NCBI GenBank assembly: GCA_030015575.1
Contig: CM057339.1
Span: 769,932,809-769,996,808, forward strand
Origin: Agapanthus africanus
Taxonomy: Eukaryota; Streptophyta; Magnoliopsida; Asparagales; Amaryllidaceae
DNA: 64,000 nt
Direction of reading: 5' to 3'
The notes under the pieces were generated by a model. It was not told where the DNA came from. It was given only the letters and a program-made list of their open reading frames with translations, and did not search any database. The translations under genes were made by a program, and so were the position numbers. Of this stretch, positions 53,525 to 64,000 are shown one piece after another (positions within the stretch are counted from its first letter, which is position 1; each line of letters opens with the position of its first letter).

Positions 53525-55735
53525 TGTAAGTGTACAGCGGCGCCCCGGCCGTCAATCCGACAGCCAAATGCGGAAGCGGTGATAAACTTTAATTTTGCGA
53601 ACTTAGCAAACCGGCACCACCGCGCACTAAACACCCGGATCGGACCATTAAACCAGTTCCAGCTAACTACAAGATGGGAGAGAGATATATCGAGTGATCC
53701 GAGTCCTCCGGTCTTCTCGTCGTCGTCCTGATCTCCTGCGGAAACTCCGGTTGTCGCCTCCTCACCGGAAGGGCACCACATCGCCTGCATCTTTTACGGG
53801 CTCCCACCTCAATACCGAGGCAACTCGGGCACGAAGCTGGCAAGTCGACGTGCCCAAGATATGCTGTAGATAAGTGTAGAAGCTTTGTCCCCTGGAGTTT
53901 ATGTAGTTGCCATTGATGGAGGAATCAAGAAGAACTTTGGAGAGGTGAGAAGGATTTTGTGAACAAGGCAAAATGAGATCATGAAATTTTCTCATACAAA
54001 AATGAACCACTCTCTCCCCCCCTCAATATGTGGCCGGCCCCCTTTAGAAGAATGGTGGAGGGAATCAAAAATTGCAAAACCATGAAGGGAGGTAATGGTA
54101 CTAAAAGCAAGGGGTGACCATAGCCAAAAAGAAATGATAACAATGTCAATTTCATTTCAAATCTCATCTAATCTCAAAAAGCAAAACCATCATGAAAAAG
54201 CAAAGATGCTTAACTTATCATAATGCCACAAGTGCAAGAAACCCCTCCACAAAATGTTATTTGCAAACTTGCAAATAACACCCTCCATCGAAAAAGTCCG
54301 GCCGGGAAAGAACAAAGGAAAACCGGCCGGAACGGAATGCAAACTGGAAACTCCAAAAAACTGGTCCCGTAATAAATTACAGGAAAACCCCGATACTGTG
54401 CATACACACCCGCATCTGTATTCCGACCGGATACAAATGCAATGAGACAAAATCCACACTGTACTATACTAGGATCCGGCTTAAACCAAAGCCGGATAGT
54501 AATATCCGTCCGATCCTGATCCGTGCAATACCGCACGTATCTGATCGAACCCTACCATATATGCATACGGCCTCTAGTACTAACCGTCCGATCCTGATCC
54601 GTGCAATACCGCACGTATCTGATCGGACCCTGCCATATCTCCATACGGCCTCTACAGCGTTTCGCCCGAAAGCTTGAGTAACTGAAAGTGTGGTGGACTC
54701 TAAAGACTCATCAATACTATGGCTGTGGATTTAACCACTAGCACGTCAGAGGTATAAGCCAATACGTGACGGGCCACCAGCTATCGACCAAAAGGGACGT
54801 CGATGAGCGAACTTATCCTGACACCCTACTGAGCCTGTCAGTGACAATATCCGTACAGTCCGGTCCGTTCGTCTATGAGCATCGCATGTCGAGCCTAGGG
54901 GGTTGGTAAAAGTCAGACCCCCAAAAGCGGTACAAGTCATGTCGGAGTGTAACCCAGAACACCCTGAGATACTACTGGAATACCTACCAGTAAATCTCCT
55001 GCCTTGGCCAAGGACTTCGTGTAATGGCTCTCCTAGACACAGCACGACCTCACCCCCAATACCGGGAGAGACGAACCCCTGAAGATCCGCTCACTGCCTC
55101 CATGTGTCTCGGGACTGTACCCAACTAAAACCTGTTTGCACGACTCCTTTGAGCCGTGGTAGGGTAGTAATCAAAGCACAGTGGGAACTCACACGAGACA
55201 AATGACGATCCCCAGGTCGATGAACTAACCTGTACACATGTCACCTGGGAACTGCTATCTGACGTCAGGTATAAGACCAACTAGCATGTTCCTGGCGAGT
55301 CCTGTCCGGTGTACTCATAACCCAATGAGCACCTGTATACATCTTAGGTGAACCAACTGACACCAGTGGCTTGTGAGACCGGCTACCGCCCCTCGTCGGG
55401 GTCTCGACTGTATACACTAGTCTACTCTGGAGAATCGATGCCCTCTCTCGAAACTCCCACGACTAGGGACCTTTTAAGGATGTGCTTATAGACTCCAGCT
55501 CTCACTTATATGATCGCCCTCATACTGCTGGCAGTCAAGCAAGAATCCTAGGGGCTCTGTCAACGTGTAATAGCGACCTGTCAGGTCACCTAAAGCAGTA
55601 CACGATGATAAAGGTAAACCAGATAGCGTACTATCATCTCGAGTAAGACTGTCCTACCGGGATAGGTCCTCCCTCAATCATTGCAATCACGTGCCTGTGA
55701 TCCAATAATTGACTCTGAGGGCACTGTCTCCAACA
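53525..55735 (-). repeat. E13 3' LTR
   Basis: On the - strand it starts TGTTGGAGACAGTGCC (55735) and ends in CTTACA (53525). It contains a 78-bp tandem duplication (units near 54506 and 54584) with CCGTCCGATCCTGATCCGTG and the small inverted pair GTGC/GCAC. It differs from the other LTR by about 2% by eye. Confidence 0.95.
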
Positions 55736-55752
55736 ATCTCCCACTTGCACTC
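55736..55752 (-). promoter_or_regulatory. E13 polypurine tract
   Basis: On the - strand GTGCAAGTGGGAGAT sits immediately before the LTR, the common form in plant copia elements. Confidence 0.8.
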
Positions 55753-57900
55753 AAGGCTAATTATTGCGATGTCGCATACTCACAACCCGTGTGATACCGA
55801 ACACCCAACTCCTCTACTAGTCAGTCTCACAAAATCCGTTTGCGAAACTATTGCCTTCGAGGGATAGCCTCAGTGAGTGGATTCGCCTAGATGTTTCTTT
55901 CTATGTCTCTCTCTATCTCAAGTTCGCGGAGAAAGCCATCTCCCGAAATGAGCAATACCTGTCTTAGAATGTCTGGATGTCTGATGGGACCTAGCTCATA
56001 AATGCTCTCCAAATCCAAACTTCTTAGACTGTATCGTCAACTGAACTTAATCAGTATCCTGCGCTATGCCACCCTCAGTATTGCCTTGGACCACCTGTCC
56101 AAAATACTGCCCTCGTCAGAAGGAAAAATATAACTCTGACAACCTCCTTGTCGTCCATGTCACCTTGGAAGCCTGGAATGATAATTGTCTCCCAAATGAG
56201 GCTGTCATTATCATATCCCTAGAACATCCACTTATGTTCTAAAACTGCTTCCGACTGTTTCTCCAGGATTGGATCATTGTTAACTTATTGCATCTAGTGC
56301 AAGAACAACATCTGGTGTGGTACTTGACATCTCATGATTGACTCAATTGCCTAAGCAAGTGATCTGCCAATCATGCACATCCCTCTCTACTTTAGTCTAT
56401 AAGACACCTTTAGAGAGGGTGACTCCATCACCTGCAGGTACACTACCGTGCCAGGAGTCGTCCATTCTAAATACTCTTAGAATGTTGTCAAGGTACCCTA
56501 ATTGGGAAACCACCCAAATCTAGATCTAAAAACCATAGATCTAGTAACCAGTATGTCTGATATAATGTCCAAGTCCCTTGTGGAGAAACCACTGTGTGAC
56601 GACCAAAGTATAACCGATCGTAGTATAGGAATGTCACTTCCTACTTTGTGTGTGTCATCCAAAACCCGGATATCACACCCTACTACCTTCTCAACAGATC
56701 CATCCCCTATTCTGATGACGTCAAACCTATGACTGTCACATCAGAAATAGATGATCTATCTCCGCTATATCTGCTTTAGTCTATAAATAGACATAAGCCT
56801 GATGTCCACCAATGCTTCCGCTGCTCCCACTGACTACGACAACCCTCTGGCAGAGTCATATAGACGTGCACTTCTAAAGCTAGTTTAGAACGACGCTATA
56901 ATCATCCTCCTGCCGGGTCTCGCAGCCTGGAACAACAACAATGGCAAGTGTGGGTAAACAAGAACTTCCCTGTCACCGTCCTTGAGGCTACCGGAGTACC
57001 TCTCGGGTGCCTGAAGTTACCCACCTTATCTGCGGAGTGGCCAATGGAATGTCAAATCAGATTGAATCTTTAGGTTCCTTATCAAATCTTCAGTAATCGT
57101 TTGCGGTTCTGGAATCACTTCCAGTTCTACCATACTCCCACTACTGTTTTTGAAAAAATCCATTTTTAATAAAACTGTGGCGAGTATAAAACAATATTTC
57201 TATTGATCTTCCAGATGGTAGAAAGTCAACCCTCGTCATAGCCTGGGTCAACCCATAAACAGCCATTACAGAAACTTGCCTTGAGTTGTCCAGTGTCTGG
57301 TTTTAATCATAAGCCGGACAACTCCCCGTACCTTAACAACGTTAAGATATGAACTGTTCTACATCCAATATAGAACCAGAGGCACTGATTTAATTTAACC
57401 AGATTCAAATCATGCAGCTGTCTCCAGTGCATGTCAACTAAATGGAGAGAGGCCGATCAGCGTTACTCAACTTAGGAATGCTTCCAATTATGAGTAACCT
57501 GAAAGAGAAGCAATTTCTCTTTATCATTACTATCAACTGAATACCATACACAAGTATCTACATCTTCGATCACTTTGAAGAATCCCGATACTTGCTACAC
57601 CTGGTTCTTTACTCTATTCAAATACCTATAACTCCTCAAAACTTAGACCCTGTGTTTCTACGAAACACATGTCTAAGAACTAGAGAAGTTAAAAGTAAAC
57701 AGAATATAGTATGAGGACCAACCCCTCTGTCCTAATGGACACTGGACAACATACAATACTCTGTATAAGTCCGCTGAGTCTAACAACTCTTTCACTGTGT
57801 GTCGTAGGTTGAAAACTGTACTTATGGTTAAGAAGAATTACACCGCTGTTTAATGCTCCTTACCTAACCATCCACTGATATAGGTAAATGTCATCGACAT
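55753..57900 (-). pseudogene. E13 decayed copia pol (integrase, RT, RNase H)
   Basis: No intact frame exists, but conserved copia stretches can be read on the - strand across frameshifts. Integrase-like words come first (about 57200-57900), including a post-integrase LETAA-like segment and GY-FYHLEDQ. Then SGSMVELEVIPEP (about 57120-57160) and APERYSGS (about 56985-57030), the linker before RT. RNase H remnants (EVWIWRAFM, GDGFLREL, ANPLTEAIPRRQ) occupy about 55800-56030. The RT core (about 56030-56980) is too decayed to read. Family assignment is firm; domain edges are approximate. Confidence 0.7.
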
Positions 57901-58330
57901 AATATCAAAAGGTATATCTCACTCTATGAAAATAGACGTACAGATATATCAATTTGAAATTGGTGCACAACAGCGGATATTCAAAACCAAACATTTGCCG
58001 ACCGGCAAACAGCCCAAGTGATCTCCTCAAATATCACCGATTACAACGAATCCCGATATAATGAGGATGATCACCTTATTCCCAATAACTTACTCCCACT
58101 CATCATCTGTAAAACCATACAGATGTGAGAATCAAACCTGGTAAATACATACCCTGGAGCAAGTGTCCAATCGGGAAATCAGTTTTCTCTTAACAGTACA
58201 CAGTTGAACTGAAACATTGAAATGTTTCGATGGGGTATCCTGGTATTCCTAGTAATGCCTCTACCATTATCCAGATTCACAACTATAACCGTATAATTCT
58301 TTGCCACCTCTCCAAATCCCTTTATATGTC
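57901..58330 (-). other. E13 internal region, unassigned
   Basis: By position this should hold the start of integrase or protease, but I can read nothing convincing. Confidence 0.3.
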
Positions 58331-59075
58331 TTTAGTCATTACCTTCTGCACACCCCTTTAGGCTAATTGGTTTTCTTCCTTCCCTACCGTTCGGCACCAG
58401 CCTATGGTTTGGAAGAAGACTATCCAATAAGCATAATGGGTGTACTGTCATAATCCTAGGAGCACTCGCAATGCGAGAGAAGGTGAAGATAAAAGACAAC
58501 CGAATAAACCTTATTCCTATTTCTCCTGGACCAAAATCCATCCCCGAACTGGAACAAGTTCCTTTCGAGTTCGTATATAACCATACGATGGAGTATCCAA
58601 TATACTGTGGATCTTCGTAGTGATACGGAGTGTCCTGGAGAAATACAAAGGTGATTTAGGATTGGCGAAGAAATACTTGGTTTGGTCGTGAATATCAGTC
58701 GCAATTTACTTACCCTCTTACTAATCCCTTGCTTTGTCTTAACTTAATACCTTCTGCACACTATCGTTATGCTAATTGGTTTTCTTCATTCCCCACTGTT
58801 CGGCACCAGCCTAAGGTTTGGAAGAAGACTATCCAATTTGCGTAATAGGTGTACTATCTCCTAAACCAAGGAGTACTCACAACTTGAGAGAAGGTAAAAG
58901 GGAAAAGACAACTGAATAATCCTATCCGTTTTCTCCAGAACCGGAAACCATCCTCGAATTCCTTCGAGTTCGTATCTAACCATACGATGGTTTTTGTCCA
59001 ATGGAAGTGGACGTTCGTAGTAATACGGGGTGTTCTGGAGAAAAGGGTAAAAGTAGGAGTGGCAATGAGGTTTGC
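58331..59075. repeat. Tandem duplication of about 410 bp in E13
   Basis: Copies start near 58341 and 58749 (ACCTTCTGCACAC) and share GCTAATTGGTTTTCTTC, GTTCGGCACCAGCCTA, GGAAGAAGACTATCCAAT and a CCATACGATGG palindrome near the end. They are well diverged from each other, so the duplication is older than the insertion. Confidence 0.8.
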
Positions 59076-59790
59076 AACTCTGACAATCCAAAAGCCAGTG
59101 TTTAAGAAGGTTCGGTCAACTTGGTCACTGAGTCATAGTCTAGGGTTGGATCAATGGTCGCTGCCAGAGAGAGAGAGAAAAGAAACACTCAGCGTGCACT
59201 CTATCCTAGATCAGAATGGTTACCAATTTATCTAATCTGGAAACCTCCCACTGTACCTCAAATTCTCCTCCAAACCTGAAAGAAGAATTAGTCGGGGTCA
59301 CCCGAGGAGTAAACCAACTCATCAGTGGGAATCGGGATCCAACTATCATCGCATGATAAAGTGACGGAATCCGCTCACGGTATCACACTCCAGAAGGTAT
59401 GCGCATATCTGGCAAGTTTCAGTTCTTTTGAAACTCCCGATGTGATTTTTACCCCATGCTCTTATGACCTTGACTTTGGCCAACATATCATAAGTCACAT
59501 GTCAAGTTCTACCCGTCATTCTCCAGGTTAATTTGAACCCACCCGTACCTACCCTTGACTTTGGCCAAAATGGCAGTACGGCTGTCCCAAACCAACGCAT
59601 CTATCTATGCTGCATATGAATACCCAACAGCTACCAAACACTGTGCTTTGACTTTGGCCAACATACACAGCTTGAATACTATTGACTATCCATATGAAAC
59701 GACGGAGGGCTACGAATGGTTTTTGGCGAAAACCTTTAACGTAATGAACTTGATATCGTTGAAGGAACGGATAGCTTTTTAGAAAATATA
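59076..59790. other. E13 internal region with a dispersed short repeat
   Basis: The word TTGACTTTGGCCAA recurs at about 59469, 59553 and 59648. No ORF is supported. Confidence 0.45.
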
Positions 59791-59794
59791 GTGA

Positions 59795-60045
59795 CGAAAA
59801 CCTTTACTAAAGAGGTCACTCCCGGTGAAGGGATCTCAGCTCTTTCCCCGTAGAATGGGGTGCAGGATATTCCAAATGAATACCACGATGCAAAGCAAAA
59901 GTAATCGGCTATAGTGAAGTTAATGCCCTGACGCAAACTTCTGTCCAAGGGGTCACTCCCGGTGAAGGGATCTCGGCCCTTGCCTCGTCGACTGAGGAGC
60001 AGGATATTCCAAATGAATACCACGATGCAAAACAAAAGTGAACGT
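59795..60045. repeat. Tandem duplication of about 140 bp in E13
   Basis: Two copies contain GGTCACTCCCGGTGAAGGGA (near 59813 and 59961) and CAGGATATTCCAAATGAATACC (about 59852 and 60001; read as CAGGATATTCC, then AAATGAATACC). Confidence 0.85.
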
Positions 60046-61200
60046 CTTTGCAATAATAGCTTTTTGAAAAGTGTTCCAACAACATCAGAATAGGTTTGTT
60101 TTAACTTGCATTGATCCGAATCAACGCAGTCCCATCAATTGATCACACCACAAAGAGCGAAAATATACTGATGTACGTATATGCCATCCGCATTCGCCAC
60201 CGGGTCCCGTCATTACCCGTTAGGTTAGCTTACTAACGACAGAGCGGGGACTGGACTAGTGCGGATGTAAAACATATACAACATCTACTAATATATATAC
60301 CAATATATTATATTCTCTCAAGGCGTGATAAAAATGCAACATCACAGAAAAGTACAGCATCACAGAACAATACAGATATCTGGGATCCCCGGGTTTCACA
60401 GAGCTACTACTGAAACCCGACGTTCCCCAGGTCGTGTGGATAGCCTGTGCAATGAAATCCTAGACCCCTACGGGCGCGGCAAGTTACCCGCCAAAACCTG
60501 AAGCGAGGCAGCCCCCTTCAGCACCGTGAATGGACCACCCAGCACTTCACGGAATCCGGTAACTTGGGCACCCCTCCTGGGTCAACCTGTACCCCCTACG
60601 AGTGCGGCGAATAGCCCGCCAATTCTAGAGTGAAGCCCCCTCCGTCCCAATGCCATGAGATGCGGGCTTGTTGCCCTCCAGAACCCGGCTATCCGTGCAC
60701 CCCTCCGCGGAGTAATCCTAGTACAGAAAGTAAAATATACATACAACGGGTACATCGACCGCAACCTGGTCGTGCCCCAAAATAATAATACAAACAGGCA
60801 GTGACGGCAGTCTACATGTCGGACGCTCGCCCCGCAATATCAAATGTACATAATACAACAGAAACTGTACTAGCATTGCATCCAGGCTATCCTCCACGAC
60901 CGATCCGCAACATCACAGCAAAATCACAAAACATCAACGTGAAAGTCACGTTCGCAAATTCGTCTAACCGGGCTATAGCAGTTAGACAGGATTTACCGAT
61001 CAAGTGACATCCACGGTCGCAGATATAATGTAAATACTGTGAAAATAATATGTTTAAAATATCCGATCGATCAAAAAATTAACAAGTGGGCCCCCAAGCA
61101 ATACTGTAGCACTCACAGAAATTCTGGGCCCAAGTTTAATATTCCAAAACCCCTATTTTCAGCCCAGAAGCCCACTGGAAAATTTTGACACATTGATCCC
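60046..61200. other. E13 leader/gag-side region, unassigned
   Basis: By position this should hold gag on the - strand, but no gag motif or open frame is visible. Internal repeats include CACCCCTCC and TACGGGCGCGGC/TACGAGTGCGGC near 60470 and 60597. Confidence 0.4.
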
Positions 61201-61208
61201 ACTAATCT

Positions 61209-61250
61209 GCGGCGGAACCGCGGCAACAATGGGGGTTTTGCCGCGGTTCC
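61209..61250. repeat. GC-rich compound palindrome in E13
   Basis: GCGGCGGAACCGCGGCAA (61209-61226) and TTGCCGCGGTTCC (61238-61250) are inverted around a spacer containing GGGGG. The core GGAACC matches E1, while the GGGGG spacer matches E12. It lies about 220 bp inside the 5' LTR. Confidence 0.88.
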
Positions 61251-61450
61251 ACGCTCTACCTGAGAGATCAATGTCTCGAATTTTCCCAGAACTCTTAGAA
61301 CTTCTAGTACATCAATTTTTTACAACCTGAAAAATTTTTGGAGCCAGGAAAAAATCGACAGAAAACTGATGTGAGGAAAATGTGGTTTTTTGGAATTTTG
61401 GTCGATCGGAAATGCAAACACATCAAACAAAGCTAGACGAAGTTAATGGT

Positions 61451-61465
61451 GAGGCACTGGTACCA
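61451..61465 (-). promoter_or_regulatory. E13 primer binding site, tRNA-iMet-like
   Basis: On the - strand TGGTACCAGTGCCTC starts 1 bp after the LTR and resembles the plant copia site TGGTATCAGAGCC. Confidence 0.7.
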
Positions 61466-61466
61466 C

Positions 61467-63677
61467 TGTAAGTGCACGGCGGCGCCCCGGCCGTCAATCC
61501 GACGGCCAAATGCGGAAGCGGTGATAAACTTTAATTTTGCGAACTTAGCAAACCGGCACCACCGCGCACTAAACACCCGGATCGGACCATTAAACTAGTT
61601 CTAGCTAACTACAAGATGGGGAAGAGATATATCGAGTGATCCGAGTCCTCCGGTCTTCTCGTCGTCGTCCCGATCTCCTGCGGAAACTCCGGGTGTCGCC
61701 TCCTCGCCGGAATGGCACCACATCGCCTGCATCTTTTACGGGCTCCCACCTCAATACCGAGGCAACTCGGGCACGAAGCTGGCAAGTCGACGTGCCCAAG
61801 ATATGCTGTAGATAAGTGTAGAAGCTTTGTCCTCTAGAGTTTATGCAGTTGCCATTGATGGAGGAATCAAGAAGAACTTTGGAGAGGTGAGAAGGATTTT
61901 GTGAACAAGGCAAAATGAGATCTTGAAATTTTCTCATACAAAAATGAACCACTCTCTCCCCCCCTCAATATGTGGCCGTCGCCCTTTAGAAGAATGGTGG
62001 AGGGAATCAAAAATTGCAAAACCATGAAGGGAGGTAATGGTAGTAAAAGCAAGGGGTGACCATAGCCAAAAAGAAATGATAACAATGTCAATTTCATTTC
62101 AAATCTCATCTAATCTCAAAAAGCAAAACCATCATGAAAAAGCAAAGATGCTTAACTTATCATAATGCCACAAGTGCAAGAAACCCCTCCACAAAATGTT
62201 ATTTGCAAACTTGCAAATAACACCCTCCATCGAAAAAGTCCGGCCGGGAAAGAACAAAGGAAAACCGGCCGGAACGGAATGCAAACCGGCAACTCCAAAA
62301 AACTGGTCCCGTAATAAATTACAAGAAAACCCCGATACTGTGCATACACACCCGCATCTGTATTCCGACCGGATACAAATGCAATGAGACAAAATCCACA
62401 CTGTACTATACTAGGATCCGGCTTAAACCAAAGCCGGCTAGTAATATCCGTCCGATCCTGATCCGTGCAATACCGCACGTATCTGATCGAACCCTGCCAT
62501 ATATGCATACGGCCTCTAGTACTAACCGTCCGATCCTGATCCGTGCAATACCGCACGTATCTGATCGGACCCTGCCATATCTCCATACGGCCTCTACAGC
62601 GTTTCGCCCGAAAGCTTGAGTAACTGAAAGTGTGGTGGACTCTAAAGACTCGTCAATACTATGGCTGTGGATTTAACCACTAGCACGTCAGAGGTATAAG
62701 CCAATACGTGACGAGCCACCAGCTATCGACCAAAAGGGACGTCGATGAGCGAACTCATCCTGACACCCTACTGAGCCTGTCAGTGACAATATCCGTACAG
62801 TCCGGTCCGTTTGTCTATGAGCATCGCATGTCGGGCCTAGGGGGTTGGTAAAAGTCAGACCCCCAAAAGCGGTACAAGTCATGTCGGAGTGTAGCCGAGA
62901 ACACCCTGAGATACTACTGGAATACCTACCAGTAAATCTCCTGCCTTGGCCAAGGACTTCGTGTAATGGCTCTCCTAGACACAGCGCGACCTCACCCCCA
63001 ATACCGGGAGAGACGAACCTCTGAAGATCCGCTTACTGCCTCCATGTGGCTCGGGACTGTATCCAACTAAAAACTGTTTGCACGACTCCTTTGAGCCGTG
63101 GTAGGGTAGTAATCAAAGCACAGTGGGAACTCACACGAGACAAATGACGATCCCCAGGTCGATGAACTAACCTGTACACATGTCACCTGGGAACTGCTAT
63201 CTGACGTCAGGTATAAGACCAACTAGCATGTTCCTGGCGAGTCCTGTCCGGTGTACTCATAACCCAATGAGCACCTGTATACATCTTAGGTGAACCAACT
63301 GACACCAGTGGCTTGTGAGACCGGCTACCGCCCCTCGTCGGGGTCTCGACTGTATACACCAGTCTACTCTGGAGAATCGATGCCCTGTGTCGAAACTCCC
63401 ACGGCTAGGGACCTTTTAAGGATGTGCTTATAGACTCCAGCTCTCACTTATATGATCGCCCTCATACTGCTGGCAGTCAAGCAAGAATCCTAGGGGCTCT
63501 ATCAATGTGTAATAGCGACCTGTCAGGTCACCTAAAGCAGTACACGATGATAAAGGTAAACCAGATAGCGTACTATCATCTCGAGTAAGACTGTCCTACC
63601 GGGATAGGTCCTCCCTCAATCATTGCAATCACGTGCCTGTGATCCAATAATTGACTCTGAGGGCACTATCTCCAACA
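61467..63677 (-). repeat. E13 5' LTR
   Basis: Same length as the other LTR (2,211 bp), with substitutions only. It starts on the - strand at 63677 (TGTTGGAGATAGTGCC). Confidence 0.95.
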
Positions 63678-64000
63678 ATCTGCCGTTGTAATCCTTCAAC
63701 GACGTTAGAGAGGTGACGATTCCCGATGGCCAGATATTAAATCGATCATCACGTCAAGTTGATTTTAGTCCAAAAATGGACTAACGTATCCTTGACGAAC
63801 GTTTAAGTTGATCTTAGCCGCAACGCGACTAATGTATCCTTAAACTAAAAACACCAAACCCAAATCTAAGTAAATACGGATTTGGATTAATCCACGTCCT
63901 ACGGGCGACGGCATTATTCAGTCTCCGTATACAATCCACGGGCAACCACAAATAAAACAAACACATACGACACGAAGTGAAATTCTGGAGAAGGAGAAAG
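63678..64000 (+). repeat. E10 3' LTR, right part, cut by the window edge
   Basis: After the ATCTG duplication the sequence continues the E10 LTR from the point matching 34786 and runs to the window edge at the equivalent of about 35110. Some 260 bp of LTR should remain outside. Confidence 0.92.

Larger units (their letters stand above)
53520..63682 (-). mobile_element. E13 copia element with ATCTG target duplication
   Basis: Two 2,211-bp LTRs (53525-55735 and 61467-63677), and ATCTG at 53520-53524 and 63678-63682. The host LTR sequence is continuous when the element is removed. On the - strand a tRNA-iMet-like primer binding site follows the 5' LTR and a polypurine tract precedes the 3' LTR. 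The internal 5.7 kb carries only decayed pol. Confidence 0.95.

Noticed and set aside
54190-54536. ORFs of 89-144 codons in the E13 LTRs
   Set aside because: Repeated in both LTRs, of unlike length, in a promoter/leader region, with no domain recognised.

Overview
The window reads as angiosperm (most likely eudicot) heterochromatin made of nested LTR retrotransposons. The evidence is Ty3/gypsy and Ty1/copia proteins of plant lineages, primer binding sites that fit plant tRNAs, and TG...CA long terminal repeats (LTRs) with 5-bp target duplications. I see no host gene, rRNA, functional tRNA gene or CRISPR array. Almost every protein is broken or belongs to an element that lacks its own polymerase.

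Layout, with my own labels. E1 (1-6090, +) is an Athila-like element: a gag-protease reading frame with three in-frame stops, a long conserved non-coding tail, an LTR (4193-6016), then a second primer binding site. E2 (about 6200-19455, +) is a decayed chromovirus with protease, RT, RNase H, integrase and chromodomain-like end. Two solo LTRs sit in it: E3 (9695-12726) in the integrase and E4 (14883-17718, -) in the 3' LTR. From 19456 to 25359 are older pieces: AT-rich sequence, LTR fragment E5, a gag start E6 (-) and LTR E7 (-).

The right half is a nest at least five levels deep. LTR E7 is split by E8 (Athila-like, -, 25360-28819). E8 is split by E9 (Ogre/Tat-like, -, 28820-31679), and E9 by E10 (same family, +, 31680 to beyond 64000). 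E10 carries three insertions: E11, a hAT-type MITE in its 5' LTR (33355-34037); E12, a complete Athila-like non-autonomous element (36157-43807) in its first ORF; and E13, a copia element (-, 53525-63677) in its 3' LTR. Target duplications seen on both sides support E3, E4, E11, E12 and E13.

How the parts work together. E1, E8 and E12 are relatives without recognisable polymerase in view. They share a promoter-side GC palindrome, a covarying hairpin, repeated AAGTTTGGGGG tracts and a conserved 3' non-coding block; E1 and E12 also share an ORF-terminal peptide whose nucleotide differences are all silent. E10 has an upstream ORF, gag with an expanded zinc-knuckle module, no pol, a repeat-built 3' region and an apparent antisense gene with its own TATA box. 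Such elements are presumably mobilised in trans. E13 has near-identical LTRs around a dead pol, which says the same.

The most unusual signals are structural. E10's 3' region holds 15 hairpins with different stems and a near-constant CTCAC-type loop. Its LTR is almost a chain of short perfect hairpins with 3-nt loops. A GC-rich compound palindrome is shared by Athila-like LTRs and an unrelated copia element.
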